A DNA stretch of 11,480 nucleotides from Lachnoclostridium sp. UBA7122 (GCA_002493085.1 DKXQ01000082.1:1-11480); one strand, 5' to 3'. Positions 1-6,915 are shown, counted from the first letter of the stretch. Numbers and translations are program-made. The notes: a model not told the origin generated them from the sequence alone.

Positions 1-132
1 ATATTTACTCGTCAGAGCTGTTTACTACAGAATATAGATGACAGATATATTACATTATATTATGATGATAAGAGTATAACATTAAAAAAAGAGGAGCAGG
101 CAAAAGATTATGCAAAACAGTGGAACTATTAA
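1..132 (+). CDS. C-terminal end of an unrecognised protein (5' truncated by window)
   Basis: Reading from base 1 in frame 1 there are 43 sense codons, then TAA at 130-132. The visible tail is hydrophilic and charged (Tyr, Asp and Lys rich, ending in KDYAKQWNY). I do not recognise a family and see no membrane segment or cysteine pair. The frame overlaps the start of the following kinase-like gene by 23 bases. That is typical of translationally coupled neighbours, and the GAGGAG at 91-96 that probably serves the next gene lies inside this coding sequence. The tail does not look like a protein-kinase N-lobe, so I do not think it is the missing front half of the next gene shifted out of frame, but this short piece cannot exclude that. 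If the skin-element interpretation is right, this gene lies inside the element. Confidence 0.5.
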   Translation: MFTRQSCLLQNIDDRYITLYYDDKSITLKKEEQAKDYAKQWNY

Positions 133-1267
133 TGAAGAGAAAGTAATTACATTAGAAGAATATGAATATAAAAACGGATGTATTCAAAGTTACCAGGCGG
201 CTGCTATTATAAAACTGGTTTGTATAGCTCTGGATAAACTTCATAATAATAAAATTATATACAGAGAACTTTGTCCTGCTAATATCCTGCTTGTTTATGA
301 TAAAGAGCATGAATGTGAAAAACCTAAAGAAGCCAGGTTAGCAGAAAGTGCAGCACAAAGGCAGTACCGTGATGGTGCATTAGAAGATACTGTTCTTATG
401 GGCATTGAACAGTATGCAGCGCCAGAACAATATGGTTTTGCACAGAGTATGCCAGCGACAGACATATTTGCAGCGGGAGTTATTTTTAATGAAATGGTGA
501 CAGGCAAAACACCAGATGAAGAAAAAGTACCTGATACAAAATGTGCTTATATTATTGCAAAATGCTGTAACCTTGACTGGAAAAAAAGATACCAGAATGT
601 ACATAAACTTATAAAAGATATAGACTGGTATCTGTCACATAAAAAATCTGGAAATTTTGCCTGGCATATCCATAAAAATACAAAACTATTCGTAGCAGAT
701 ACTGCTTTTTTTATATTACTATGTGCAGGAATATTGATTAAAACCGGAATTATTTCACATAAAAAAGACAGTATGCCTTCTGCAGAAATAAAACAGATAA
801 AAGAACAAAAGACAAAACCAGAACAAAAATACCAGAAGTACATAGTAGATGGCAGGAATATAGTTTTTTACTATCCGCAGGGTTTCCATTATTCATATAA
901 AAAAGAAACGGAAGAGAATATTTTTGTTTATTTTAGTTCAGATATTGGAGACACTGGACAAATTATAACAACAGTATTTAATATTGATAAATCTTATACA
1001 CCAGAAGAAGTAAGCAAACTTTTAATACAATATTTTAACAATCTTTATCCTGGGAAAGTTATTTACAACAAAATAGGAAAAAAACATTTGAAAACCTATT
1101 ATAAAATAAATGTAGAAGGAAAAGAAGGAATAATGGGTATAAATTTAAAAATAGAACATGCACAGAAACATGAAACTGTAATTGCGGTAATGGGTGCTTT
1201 TTTGGCAGAAGAAGAAAAAAAATACAGGAAATATTTTGATGAAATGCTGGAAAAAATAGAATATTAA
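110..1267 (+). CDS. Membrane-anchored pseudokinase (C-lobe only) with an extracytoplasmic domain
   Basis: This is a 385-residue protein. Residues about 12-175 align with the C-lobe of Ser/Thr (Hanks-type) kinases: YRELCPANILL (51-61) stands where HRDLKPENIL is expected, YAAPEQYGF (102-110) is the APE region, TDIFAAG (117-123) is the helix F Asp motif, and RYQN (160-163) is the subdomain XI Arg. The catalytic Asp of HRD is Glu53, the following Lys is Cys55, and the DFG position reads roughly LAES (77-80). The whole N-lobe (Gly-rich loop and VAIK Lys) is absent. Catalysis is therefore unlikely, and a binding or scaffold role is inferred. One membrane helix lies at about 192-212. A Lys-rich linker follows, then a globular domain at about 243-385 with alternating strands, possibly of PsbP/Mog1-like type (weak guess). 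The start is ATG 110, preceded by GAGGAG at 91-96; an in-frame stop at 83-85 blocks any longer version. Three 60-base lines counted inside it (601, 1021, 1081) hold only 13-16 G+C, poorer than the rsmF-like gene. It is convergent with the sigK fragment. Confidence 0.75.
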   Translation: MQNSGTINEEKVITLEEYEYKNGCIQSYQAAAIIKLVCIALDKLHNNKIIYRELCPANILLVYDKEHECEKPKEARLAESAAQRQYRDGALEDTVLMGIEQYAAPEQYGFAQSMPATDIFAAGVIFNEMVTGKTPDEEKVPDTKCAYIIAKCCNLDWKKRYQNVHKLIKDIDWYLSHKKSGNFAWHIHKNTKLFVADTAFFILLCAGILIKTGIISHKKDSMPSAEIKQIKEQKTKPEQKYQKYIVDGRNIVFYYPQGFHYSYKKETEENIFVYFSSDIGDTGQIITTVFNIDKSYTPEEVSKLLIQYFNNLYPGKVIYNKIGKKHLKTYYKINVEGKEGIMGINLKIEHAQKHETVIAVMGAFLAEEEKKYRKYFDEMLEKIEY

Positions 1268-1623
1268 CATGGGGCAGCTTTGGTCTCCCAAATGCTGCCA
1301 GTCTGTTGTAATGGTTTCTCTATGCATCTCGCTGCATATGTAGCAAGCCTTATATTTTTTGTTTCATCAAAGCTGTCAATTCCCTTTATCAGGCCTATTG
1401 TTCCTATGGATATAAGGTCATCCATATCTTTATCGCCCACATTATACTTTTTTGCAATAAACGCTACGAGTCTAAGATTTCTTTCAATCAGACAGTCTCT
1501 TGCCCCACGGTCTCCTGACCTGCACTTTACAATGCACTCTTTTTCTTCTTTTGCACTCAAAGGTTTCGGAAAAGACTGCACCGGTGACACCTCAAATTCT
1601 TTTATATTTATTCTATGCGTCAC
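1264..1623 (-). CDS. sigK: SigK-like sporulation sigma factor, N-terminal half only (split or truncated gene)
   Basis: The mother-cell sigma factor SigK directs RNA polymerase to late sporulation genes. Residues 19-102 match the family: FPKPLSAKEE (18-27), AR..LIERNLRLVA (41-54), DLISIGTIGLIKGI (69-82) and ATYAARCIE (94-102). This covers regions 2.1-2.2 and the start of 2.3. Family members have about 230 residues; here homology ends at Glu102 and residues 103-119 (from KPLQQTG) are unrelated, so the promoter-melting part and region 4 are missing. The YAARCIE wording favours SigK over SigE. No hydrophobic pro-sequence is present at the N-terminus, as in C. difficile SigK. The start is GTG (1623-1621); an AAGGA overlaps the thioredoxin stop but lies about 18 bases away, so the start is uncertain. 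On its own the fragment should be inactive. If a skin-type element lies to the left, excision would rebuild the gene in the mother cell. Confidence 0.8.
   Translation of the reverse strand: MTHRINIKEFEVSPVQSFPKPLSAKEEKECIVKCRSGDRGARDCLIERNLRLVAFIAKKYNVGDKDMDDLISIGTIGLIKGIDSFDETKNIRLATYAARCIEKPLQQTGSIWETKAAPC
1273..1299. repeat. Inverted repeat between pseudokinase stop and sigK junction
   Basis: GGCAGCTTTGG (1273-1283) and CCAAATGCTGCC (1288-1299) are inverted copies, with 11 pairs and one bulged base around the loop TCTC. It begins six bases after the pseudokinase stop codon and lies inside the novel tail of the sigK fragment. No T-run follows on either strand, so it is not a textbook intrinsic terminator. 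It may still stop or stabilise the convergent transcripts, or be a protein-binding site near the element end. Confidence 0.6.
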
Positions 1624-1644
1624 CCGGCAAGTCCGTGCTTTTCC

Positions 1645-1962
1645 TTATTTTATAATTCCTGACATTTCATTCAAAATCTGTTCTTTTGTATGGAATCCTA
1701 CAAGTGTTTTAACACATTCTCCATTGTTAAAGATAAGCAGTGATGGAATTGATGAAATCCCATATCTCATCTGCAAGTCTGGTTCTTCATCTACGTTTAC
1801 TTTGCCTACATAAAAATCCTTAGCTTCATCTGCAAGCTGTTCAATTACAGGCCCCTGCATCTGGCATGGTCCACACCACGTAGCCCAGAAGTCAACAAGT
1901 ACAGGCTTGCTGCTTTTAATTACTTTTTCTTCAAAGTTATCTGATTTTATTACCAGTTCCAT
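1645..1962 (-). CDS. trxA: Thioredoxin
   Basis: This is a small cytoplasmic disulfide reductase of 105 residues, the usual length. FWATWCGPC (25-33) carries the classic WCGPC redox centre (Cys30, Cys33), and Pro73 in SSIPSLLIF is the cis-proline facing the active site. The buried Asp is Asp24 in LVDFW. Thioredoxin reductase keeps it reduced, and it in turn reduces ribonucleotide reductase, peroxiredoxins and similar targets; no partner gene is in this window. The start is ATG (1962-1960), with a strong AAGGAGG at 1970-1976 seven bases before it. It lies 66 bases downstream of the HAD gene and 21 bases before the sigK fragment, on the same strand, so it may be the last intact gene of the long run. 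Nothing is unusual about it. Confidence 0.95.
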   Translation of the reverse strand: MELVIKSDNFEEKVIKSSKPVLVDFWATWCGPCQMQGPVIEQLADEAKDFYVGKVNVDEEPDLQMRYGISSIPSLLIFNNGECVKTLVGFHTKEQILNEMSGIIK

Positions 1963-2028
1963 ATCTTTTCCTCCTTTATATATGCCATTTTCCTGTTATA
2001 TACAATTCTGCTTTTAGTATGTGTATAC

Positions 2029-2625
2029 TTACAATAATTTATCCAGTTCTTCTAAAAGAAATTCCCTTGATGTAACTGTTATTGCATTTATGCCAAGCTT
2101 TCTTGCACCTTCTGTATTTTCCTGCCTGTCATCAAAGAAAATGCATTCTTCAGCCTTAAGACTGTATTTGTCAAGCAGGTATCTGTAAATCTTTTCATCA
2201 GGTTTTGTCAGATGTATCTGGTATGAAACCACTATTCCATCTGCAAGCCCGATAAAAGGCGCATCACTTGTGTGTTTTCTGAATAATTCCTCTGAATAGT
2301 TTGAAAGGATGTATATTCCATACCCCTTTTCTTTTAATTTATGTACCTTTTCCCATACATCTTCACGTTTTACATGCATAAATTCGCCATGTGTCATAAA
2401 CCACTGCATAGTATCTGCATATTCTGGATAGTTTTCCATATACTTATTTACTATTTCGCTGTGTGTCATCACAGCAAGGTCAAACTCATGCCACAACTCA
2501 TCATCAAACATAAGTCTTCCTACTTTTTCTGCCTCTTCATCTGTAAGTCCATAATCAGTAAGCATATCATGCCACCTGTATTCTAATAACACATCACCAA
2601 TATCAAAAATAATGTTTTTTATCAT
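2029..2625 (-). CDS. HAD-superfamily phosphatase, subfamily IA (YihX-like)
   Basis: This is a 198-residue haloacid-dehalogenase-type hydrolase, probably acting on a small phosphorylated metabolite. Motif I is FDIGDVLL with nucleophile Asp8. The position two residues on is Gly10, where most phosphatases have the acid/base Asp; this is the DxG pattern of the YihX and epoxide-hydrolase-N-type branch. Motif II is ILSNYS (Ser108), motif III Lys is in HLTKPDEKIY (Lys141), and motif IV is FFDD (Asp165, Asp166). The alpha-helical cap lies between residues about 15 and 90. The start is ATG (2625-2623), five bases after GGAGG (2631-2635). A longer TTG-started reading from 2637 would put the start across the ribosome site, and the ATG at 2630 is out of frame. 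It sits 30 bases after the pyrophosphatase and 66 before thioredoxin. The substrate cannot be told from sequence. Confidence 0.88.
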   Translation of the reverse strand: MIKNIIFDIGDVLLEYRWHDMLTDYGLTDEEAEKVGRLMFDDELWHEFDLAVMTHSEIVNKYMENYPEYADTMQWFMTHGEFMHVKREDVWEKVHKLKEKGYGIYILSNYSEELFRKHTSDAPFIGLADGIVVSYQIHLTKPDEKIYRYLLDKYSLKAEECIFFDDRQENTEGARKLGINAITVTSREFLLEELDKLL

Positions 2626-2630
2626 TTCAT

Positions 2631-2635
2631 CCTCC
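2631..2635 (-). promoter_or_regulatory. Ribosome binding site that fixes the HAD start
   Basis: GGAGG on the minus strand lies five bases upstream of the ATG at 2625-2623. It overlaps the TTG at 2637-2635 that would otherwise extend the frame by four codons, and so argues against that start. Confidence 0.75.
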
Positions 2636-2655
2636 AATTATGTTTTACATAAGTT

Positions 2656-4317
2656 TCATGTTTCATCCTGAAGCTCAGTCATCATAGCTGGTATAATCTG
2701 TTTTTTGCGGGAAACAATATTTTCCAGAACTATGCTGTCATCCCCTCCGTTTTTGTGAAAAGCAGCCTCTGCCAGGTCTTTAGCGCCAGCACCTGCATAT
2801 AAAAGTTCTGTGCTCTCCTGCATTATATCAGTAAGCATAAAGAAAATCATTGAAATGCCAAGGTCTGGCAGTATTTTCTGCATATAAGGCATAAGTTTGG
2901 CTTTTATAGCATCAAACTCTGAATGTATCATTGATGTAATCTGCCCGACACCAAATTTTTTCTCACCGACATCAAACTTCTTAAAGTCCTGATAGAATAT
3001 TTCTTCTGGTGATTTCGATGACAGATTGCTTCCTGTTTCAAACATTTCTAAAGCATACTGTTCTGCATCTATCCCTGCTATTGCTGCAAGTTCTTCTGCT
3101 GCCCTTTTATCTGTTTCCGTACATGTTGGTGAACGGTACATAAGAGTGTCAGATAATATTGCTGAACATAACAGCCCTGCTATATTTTTTGGAATTTTTA
3201 CGCCAGCCTCACAATACATCTGGTAAATTATTGTTGCTGTGCACCCAAGTGGCTGGTTTCTAAAAAATACAGGAGCCATCGTTTCTATTGAACCTATCCT
3301 GTGGTGGTCTATAATTTCAAGAAGTTCTGCTTCTTCAATTCCGTCTACTGACTGTGAAGGTTCGTTGTGGTCTACCAGAATAAGTTTCTTTTTACGTGCG
3401 CCAAGCAGGCTCCGGCGTGATATCATGCCAAAGTAGTTACCATTTAAATCAAGTATAGGGAAATCCCTGTATCTTTTTTTTGCCATTACTTCGCGTATGT
3501 CATCTACAAACTCTCCAAGTCCAAATGTCAGCAGGTTTTCACTTTTCATAAAGAACTTAATTGGTATGCTCTGGTTAATCAGACGTGAAGCTGTAAATGT
3601 ATCAAAAGGTGTTTTTATTATAAAACACCCTTTATTCTGTGCAAGCCTGTTAATAGTCAATGATACCATTGAACCGTCACATACTATTATGCATTTTGCA
3701 TCCATCTCAATAGCACAGAGCTGTGACTCATATCTGTTTCCAAGTATTACTATATCCCCTTTTTCAATATAGTTTTCCATAAGGTCTGGATTTGCCGCAG
3801 CGATAAGGCACTTGCCAGATTCCACTCTCTCGTCTGGATTGCCATATAACATCTTACCTTCAAGTGTCTGTATAATATTGCTGAACGGAGTCCGTGCAGT
3901 AGCAATAATTCTGCTGTCATATACATCCATATATGATTTAGCTATATCCTGGATTGTTAAAAGCCCTATAAGTTTTTTAGCGCTATTAACGATTGGAAGG
4001 GTCTGGAGCATATTTGTTTTAATTATTTCCCATGCTTTTTTTATAGAAATATCTTCATCAACACCCTGTACCCGCTCAACATCAATATCAATAACCTGTG
4101 TCCTGACATCTCTTACATATCCAGGCACAGGCACACCAAAACGCTTTAGTACAAAATCCGTTTCTGCATTAATCTGGCCTGCGCATTTTGCAGCATATTT
4201 TTTACCCGTTATTTTACATTTCAGTTCTGCATATGCAATCGCAGAACAAACTGAATCTGTATCAGGATTTTTATGCCCAATAACATTTACTACATTGCCT
4301 GTAACCATATTTTTCAT
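2656..4317 (-). CDS. ppaC: CBS-domain manganese-dependent inorganic pyrophosphatase (family II)
   Basis: It hydrolyses pyrophosphate in the cytoplasm, pulling biosynthetic reactions forward. It has 553 residues, the usual length for the nucleotide-regulated form. The DHH domain is split: GHKNPDTDS (14-22, metal ligands His15, Asp19, Asp21), then after the insert VDHNE (315-319), IDHH (336-339) and SD (389-390). The DHHA2 domain ends with SRKKQIIPAM (536-545), the substrate-binding loop. The insert holds CBS 1 (about 75-130), a DRTGG domain (about 135-245) and CBS 2 (about 250-305). In characterised relatives CBS domains bind AMP/ADP (inhibiting) or ATP, and Ap4A activates; that is family knowledge, not seen here. 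All visible catalytic motifs are intact. The start is ATG 4317 with AAGGA five bases upstream; Met4 is an alternative. It lies 19 bases after the large TPR gene, suggesting co-transcription. Confidence 0.95.
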   Translation of the reverse strand: MKNMVTGNVVNVIGHKNPDTDSVCSAIAYAELKCKITGKKYAAKCAGQINAETDFVLKRFGVPVPGYVRDVRTQVIDIDVERVQGVDEDISIKKAWEIIKTNMLQTLPIVNSAKKLIGLLTIQDIAKSYMDVYDSRIIATARTPFSNIIQTLEGKMLYGNPDERVESGKCLIAAANPDLMENYIEKGDIVILGNRYESQLCAIEMDAKCIIVCDGSMVSLTINRLAQNKGCFIIKTPFDTFTASRLINQSIPIKFFMKSENLLTFGLGEFVDDIREVMAKKRYRDFPILDLNGNYFGMISRRSLLGARKKKLILVDHNEPSQSVDGIEEAELLEIIDHHRIGSIETMAPVFFRNQPLGCTATIIYQMYCEAGVKIPKNIAGLLCSAILSDTLMYRSPTCTETDKRAAEELAAIAGIDAEQYALEMFETGSNLSSKSPEEIFYQDFKKFDVGEKKFGVGQITSMIHSEFDAIKAKLMPYMQKILPDLGISMIFFMLTDIMQESTELLYAGAGAKDLAEAAFHKNGGDDSIVLENIVSRKKQIIPAMMTELQDET

Positions 4318-4336
4318 TCCTTTCCTTATTCCTTAT

Positions 4337-6880
4337 CTATTCACAGTCTGCTTCTGTATAACCGCTTATATCTATTATGTACTTAAAACGCTTTGCAAGT
4401 GTAGGTGTAAATTTAAATAACTGGTCTAAAGTATTGCCATCATCTGCTAAAATAACAACAAAATCACCATAAAATTCATCCATTATTTCAAATACGCTTG
4501 CAATTGTAGGAACCATTAATTCAGCAGCTTCATGAATAAGCAGGCAGTTACCTTTAAGCTGGCTTTTAAATCCGCTTAAATCCATCTGGTTTAATTTCTT
4601 TGCGCTTATCTTAGCAATACGCCCAGTGCTCATATAACCTGTTTCTTTCATCACTTTTACAATTCTTTTAGAAAGCCCTACTATTAGATTTGAATTATTA
4701 CCTACAAAGACAAAATGTGATGGGTCCTGTTCGCCTCCAATCAGGGTAAGTATATCATCAAATGAAGTGTGCAGGGCTCTTGTAGTTGGCAAATCCGCAT
4801 CTGAAAGCCCCTTGCTGTCAAAATCTAATATATCCTCATCATCCCCATATTCTGCATCATCATAGAATTCATCATCACAGTTTTCGTCTTCATACCACCC
4901 ACTGTCCCTGTCAATATCTTCTGGTATGCTTTCTTCTGGTTCTTCATCTGTTTCATCTATCTTTATGTTATCTGTTTTTGCTTTTTCTTTGTTATTAGAT
5001 AAGAGGGCCGCCTGGACCTCTGCACGCTTTCTTTCTGCCTCCTCAAGTATCCTTTGTGCCTCCTCTGCTTTTCTCCGGGCCTCCTCAACTATTGCCTGTG
5101 CTTCCTTTTCTATTAACCTGGCAGCTTCCTCTGCCTTATTTGTCTGTTCTTCCATCACTATTTCATCTGCCTCTGCTTCCTGTCTAAGTCTTGCTTCTTC
5201 AGCTTCCTTTGCCTCTGCCTCCTGCCTAAGTCTTGCTTCTTCAGCTTCCTTTGCCTCTGCTTCCTGCCTAAGTTTTGCTTCTTCAGATTCTTTTGCCTCT
5301 GCCTCCTGCCTAAGTCTTGCTTCTTCAGATTCTTTTGCCTCTGCTTCCTGCTTAAGTCTTGCTTCTTCAGCTTCCTTTGCCTCTGCTTCCAGGTCTTTTT
5401 GATGTTTTGGGCTGCTTATATCTATATCTGCATCATCTGTGCCAGCTGGCTGTATGCTTTTGCTTTCATCACTCTTAACTGCCTTAGTCATACGCTCTAT
5501 TACTTTAGTAGCATCTCTCTTAAGAGGCCTGCGCCCGCCAGGTGTTTTAACAGTTCTTTCCTTTGCCTGTCCTCCATGTTCAGCTTCATATATTGCAGAT
5601 ATCTCTCTTGAAAGGTCTTGTGTAATCCCCATGCCTGACTGTGAATAGACAGGCACTACAGGGTTCTGCTGTATTATGTCTGTATTATTTTCACTAGTAC
5701 ATGCTTCATTAAGAGATTCTTTTTCCTGGATTTCTTCTATATCATCCTTATTCTGAATATTTTTATTCTCAAGTGTTTTATTATATAATTCATTATTAAT
5801 TGATATTTTTATATCTAAGCCATCGCTTCCACTGTTGGATATACTACGTCTGTCTTTATCGTTTTCTTCTTTGCTGTTATCACTATTACTATTCCTTTTA
5901 TTATCTTGTATATCCCTGCTTTTATTTGTATAATTATTGTTATTATTCTTTTTGTTTCCAAACCTGAACAAACCTGTCAATTTCCTTGCGAGTTTTCCTA
6001 AACCTGCATCTATATCAAAATCATCCTCGTCATAATCATCTATAAAATCATCCTGTTCATGCATGTTTTCATCATTCCTGTCATTATTTAATGTTTTAGT
6101 TTGCCTGCTTTCCTGTTCTTTATCTTCTATCCATTCCATATCTGGCTCTTGTCTTTTTTCTTCTAGAGCAGCAGTATATGTCTGTTTTTCATCTTTCTGG
6201 GACTTTCTCTGGAGATATTCATCCAGGTTTGGCAAAGAACCAGTATCATCAGGATTTGGTTCACCTTTATCAAGTGTATAATCTTTATCATCAATATAAG
6301 GCAATGCTTCTTTATCATCAATACAATTTATAAGCTTTTTAGCCCGTTCAACTATCTCCCCATGCCCAAACCAGAGTTTTATGTCTTCACACTCCCTGCG
6401 GCACTCCTCCAGCCTTCCGGCTTTATGATACAGTTTTGCAAGCTCATAAGCCCATTCCTCTATATATTCTTCCTCTTTAAGTTCCTCAAGTATTTCAATC
6501 AGTCTTCCAATAGGAACACCAGCAGCCTTATCTATTCTGTACCTTGTTGTAATTATATCACGCGGGCTGGGATTCATTTGTATAAATTCCTGATAATAAT
6601 CTTCAGCTTCGTCAATATCCTTAGTGCGGATAGAAATATAAATAAGCCTGTGTAAAATACGTCTTGTTTTTGATTTATTATATATTTTGAGATAAGTATC
6701 CTTTGCTGAATCAAACTGTTCTGTTTTTGCAAAAACGTCTGCAATAACACTAAGGTCACTAAGACTTTTTACCTGTTTTAAATCAATTGTCCTCACTACA
6801 GCCAGCGCCTTTTTATATTTGTGTTCATCCAGCAAATGGTGAATCTGCGCAATCCTTATAGAAAATTCATATTGTTTCAT
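4337..6880 (-). CDS. Large TPR, coiled-coil and degenerate AAA+-like protein
   Basis: This is a predicted cytoplasmic protein of 847 residues with no signal peptide or membrane helix. Residues 1-190 are TPR-like helical repeats (such as YKKALAVVRTI). Residues 195-480 are low-complexity and mostly acidic, with a short basic amphipathic stretch (GLGKLARKLTGLFRFG, about 293-308) and an Asn run. Residues 499-568 are five 14-residue repeats of the type AEAKEAEEARLKQE, continuing as a coiled coil to about 625. An acidic stretch follows (645-690). Residues about 720-842 resemble the CbxX/SpoVK-type AAA+ fold: GYMSTGRIAKISAKKLN, LLIHEAAEL and LAKRFKYIIDISGYT sit in the right order. The Walker A GKT is missing (GNNSNLIVG, 727-735) and Walker B Asp is His (LLIHEA), so ATP hydrolysis is unlikely. 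I chose ATG 6880 (GGGGGA just upstream); longer TTG or ATG starts at 6904 or 6892 have no good ribosome site. A scaffold role is only an inference. Confidence 0.75.
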   Translation of the reverse strand: MKQYEFSIRIAQIHHLLDEHKYKKALAVVRTIDLKQVKSLSDLSVIADVFAKTEQFDSAKDTYLKIYNKSKTRRILHRLIYISIRTKDIDEAEDYYQEFIQMNPSPRDIITTRYRIDKAAGVPIGRLIEILEELKEEEYIEEWAYELAKLYHKAGRLEECRRECEDIKLWFGHGEIVERAKKLINCIDDKEALPYIDDKDYTLDKGEPNPDDTGSLPNLDEYLQRKSQKDEKQTYTAALEEKRQEPDMEWIEDKEQESRQTKTLNNDRNDENMHEQDDFIDDYDEDDFDIDAGLGKLARKLTGLFRFGNKKNNNNNYTNKSRDIQDNKRNSNSDNSKEENDKDRRSISNSGSDGLDIKISINNELYNKTLENKNIQNKDDIEEIQEKESLNEACTSENNTDIIQQNPVVPVYSQSGMGITQDLSREISAIYEAEHGGQAKERTVKTPGGRRPLKRDATKVIERMTKAVKSDESKSIQPAGTDDADIDISSPKHQKDLEAEAKEAEEARLKQEAEAKESEEARLRQEAEAKESEEAKLRQEAEAKEAEEARLRQEAEAKEAEEARLRQEAEADEIVMEEQTNKAEEAARLIEKEAQAIVEEARRKAEEAQRILEEAERKRAEVQAALLSNNKEKAKTDNIKIDETDEEPEESIPEDIDRDSGWYEDENCDDEFYDDAEYGDDEDILDFDSKGLSDADLPTTRALHTSFDDILTLIGGEQDPSHFVFVGNNSNLIVGLSKRIVKVMKETGYMSTGRIAKISAKKLNQMDLSGFKSQLKGNCLLIHEAAELMVPTIASVFEIMDEFYGDFVVILADDGNTLDQLFKFTPTLAKRFKYIIDISGYTEADCE
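5177..5386 (-). repeat. Five tandem 42-bp repeats encoding a heptad coiled coil
   Basis: Five consecutive 42-base units, near-identical at the DNA level, encode 14-residue units (two heptads) such as AEAKEAEEARLRQE. Variation is mainly Ala/Ser at position 6 and Lys/Arg at two sites. They lie wholly inside the large TPR/AAA-like gene and keep its frame, so unit gain or loss would change coiled-coil length by two heptads without a frameshift. Confidence 0.9.
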
Positions 6881-6915
6881 AATATCCCCCATCAACAAAA
6901 CCAACAGTATTATAT

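Larger units (their letters stand above)
1..1316. mobile_element. Putative end of a skin-like element inserted in sigK (extends left of window)
   Basis: The SigK-like reading frame on the minus strand loses homology after GAGAA (1320-1316), directly following the codons for RCIE. In SigK and SigE proteins this motif is followed by NEIL (GAA/GAG AAT GAA). In Bacillus subtilis the skin element interrupts sigK at this same conserved motif, and in Clostridioides difficile a skin element also interrupts sigK. The gene would continue toward lower coordinates, so the element would occupy the left end of the window and include the pseudokinase gene and the partial gene before it. No recombinase gene and no sigK 3' half are visible here, so the element is inferred from a single junction. 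The alternative is simple decay or rearrangement of sigK. Confidence 0.45.

Noticed and set aside
110..132. Frameshift joining the left-edge frame to the pseudokinase to make a full kinase
   Set aside because: The left-edge peptide shows no N-lobe motif (no Gly-rich loop, no VAIK-type Lys), and an overlap of two separate genes fits the ribosome site; not fully excluded.
1280..1813. Plus-strand frame of 177 codons across the sigK and thioredoxin genes
   Set aside because: It is antisense to two well-supported genes and has no family resemblance or ribosome site.
1977..2005. Promoter-like pair TTGTAT and TATATA, 17 bases apart, upstream of thioredoxin (minus strand)
   Set aside because: The second box touches the ribosome site AAGGAGG, so the transcript would start within or after that site and lose it.
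2016..2029. AGTAT-GTGT-ATACT hairpin after the HAD gene
   Set aside because: Only five AT-rich pairs and no T-run; too weak to call a terminator.
3812..4420. Plus-strand frame of 202 codons, hydrophobic
   Set aside because: It is antisense to the pyrophosphatase DHH and CBS coding region; the hydrophobic look is a codon-complement effect.
5177..5386. Possible CRISPR-like array because of regular 42-bp repeats
   Set aside because: Units abut without spacers, keep one reading frame and encode heptads inside a long gene.
4926..5402. Plus-strand Ser/Ala-rich repetitive frame of 158 codons
   Set aside because: It is the antisense shadow of the 42-bp coiled-coil repeats.
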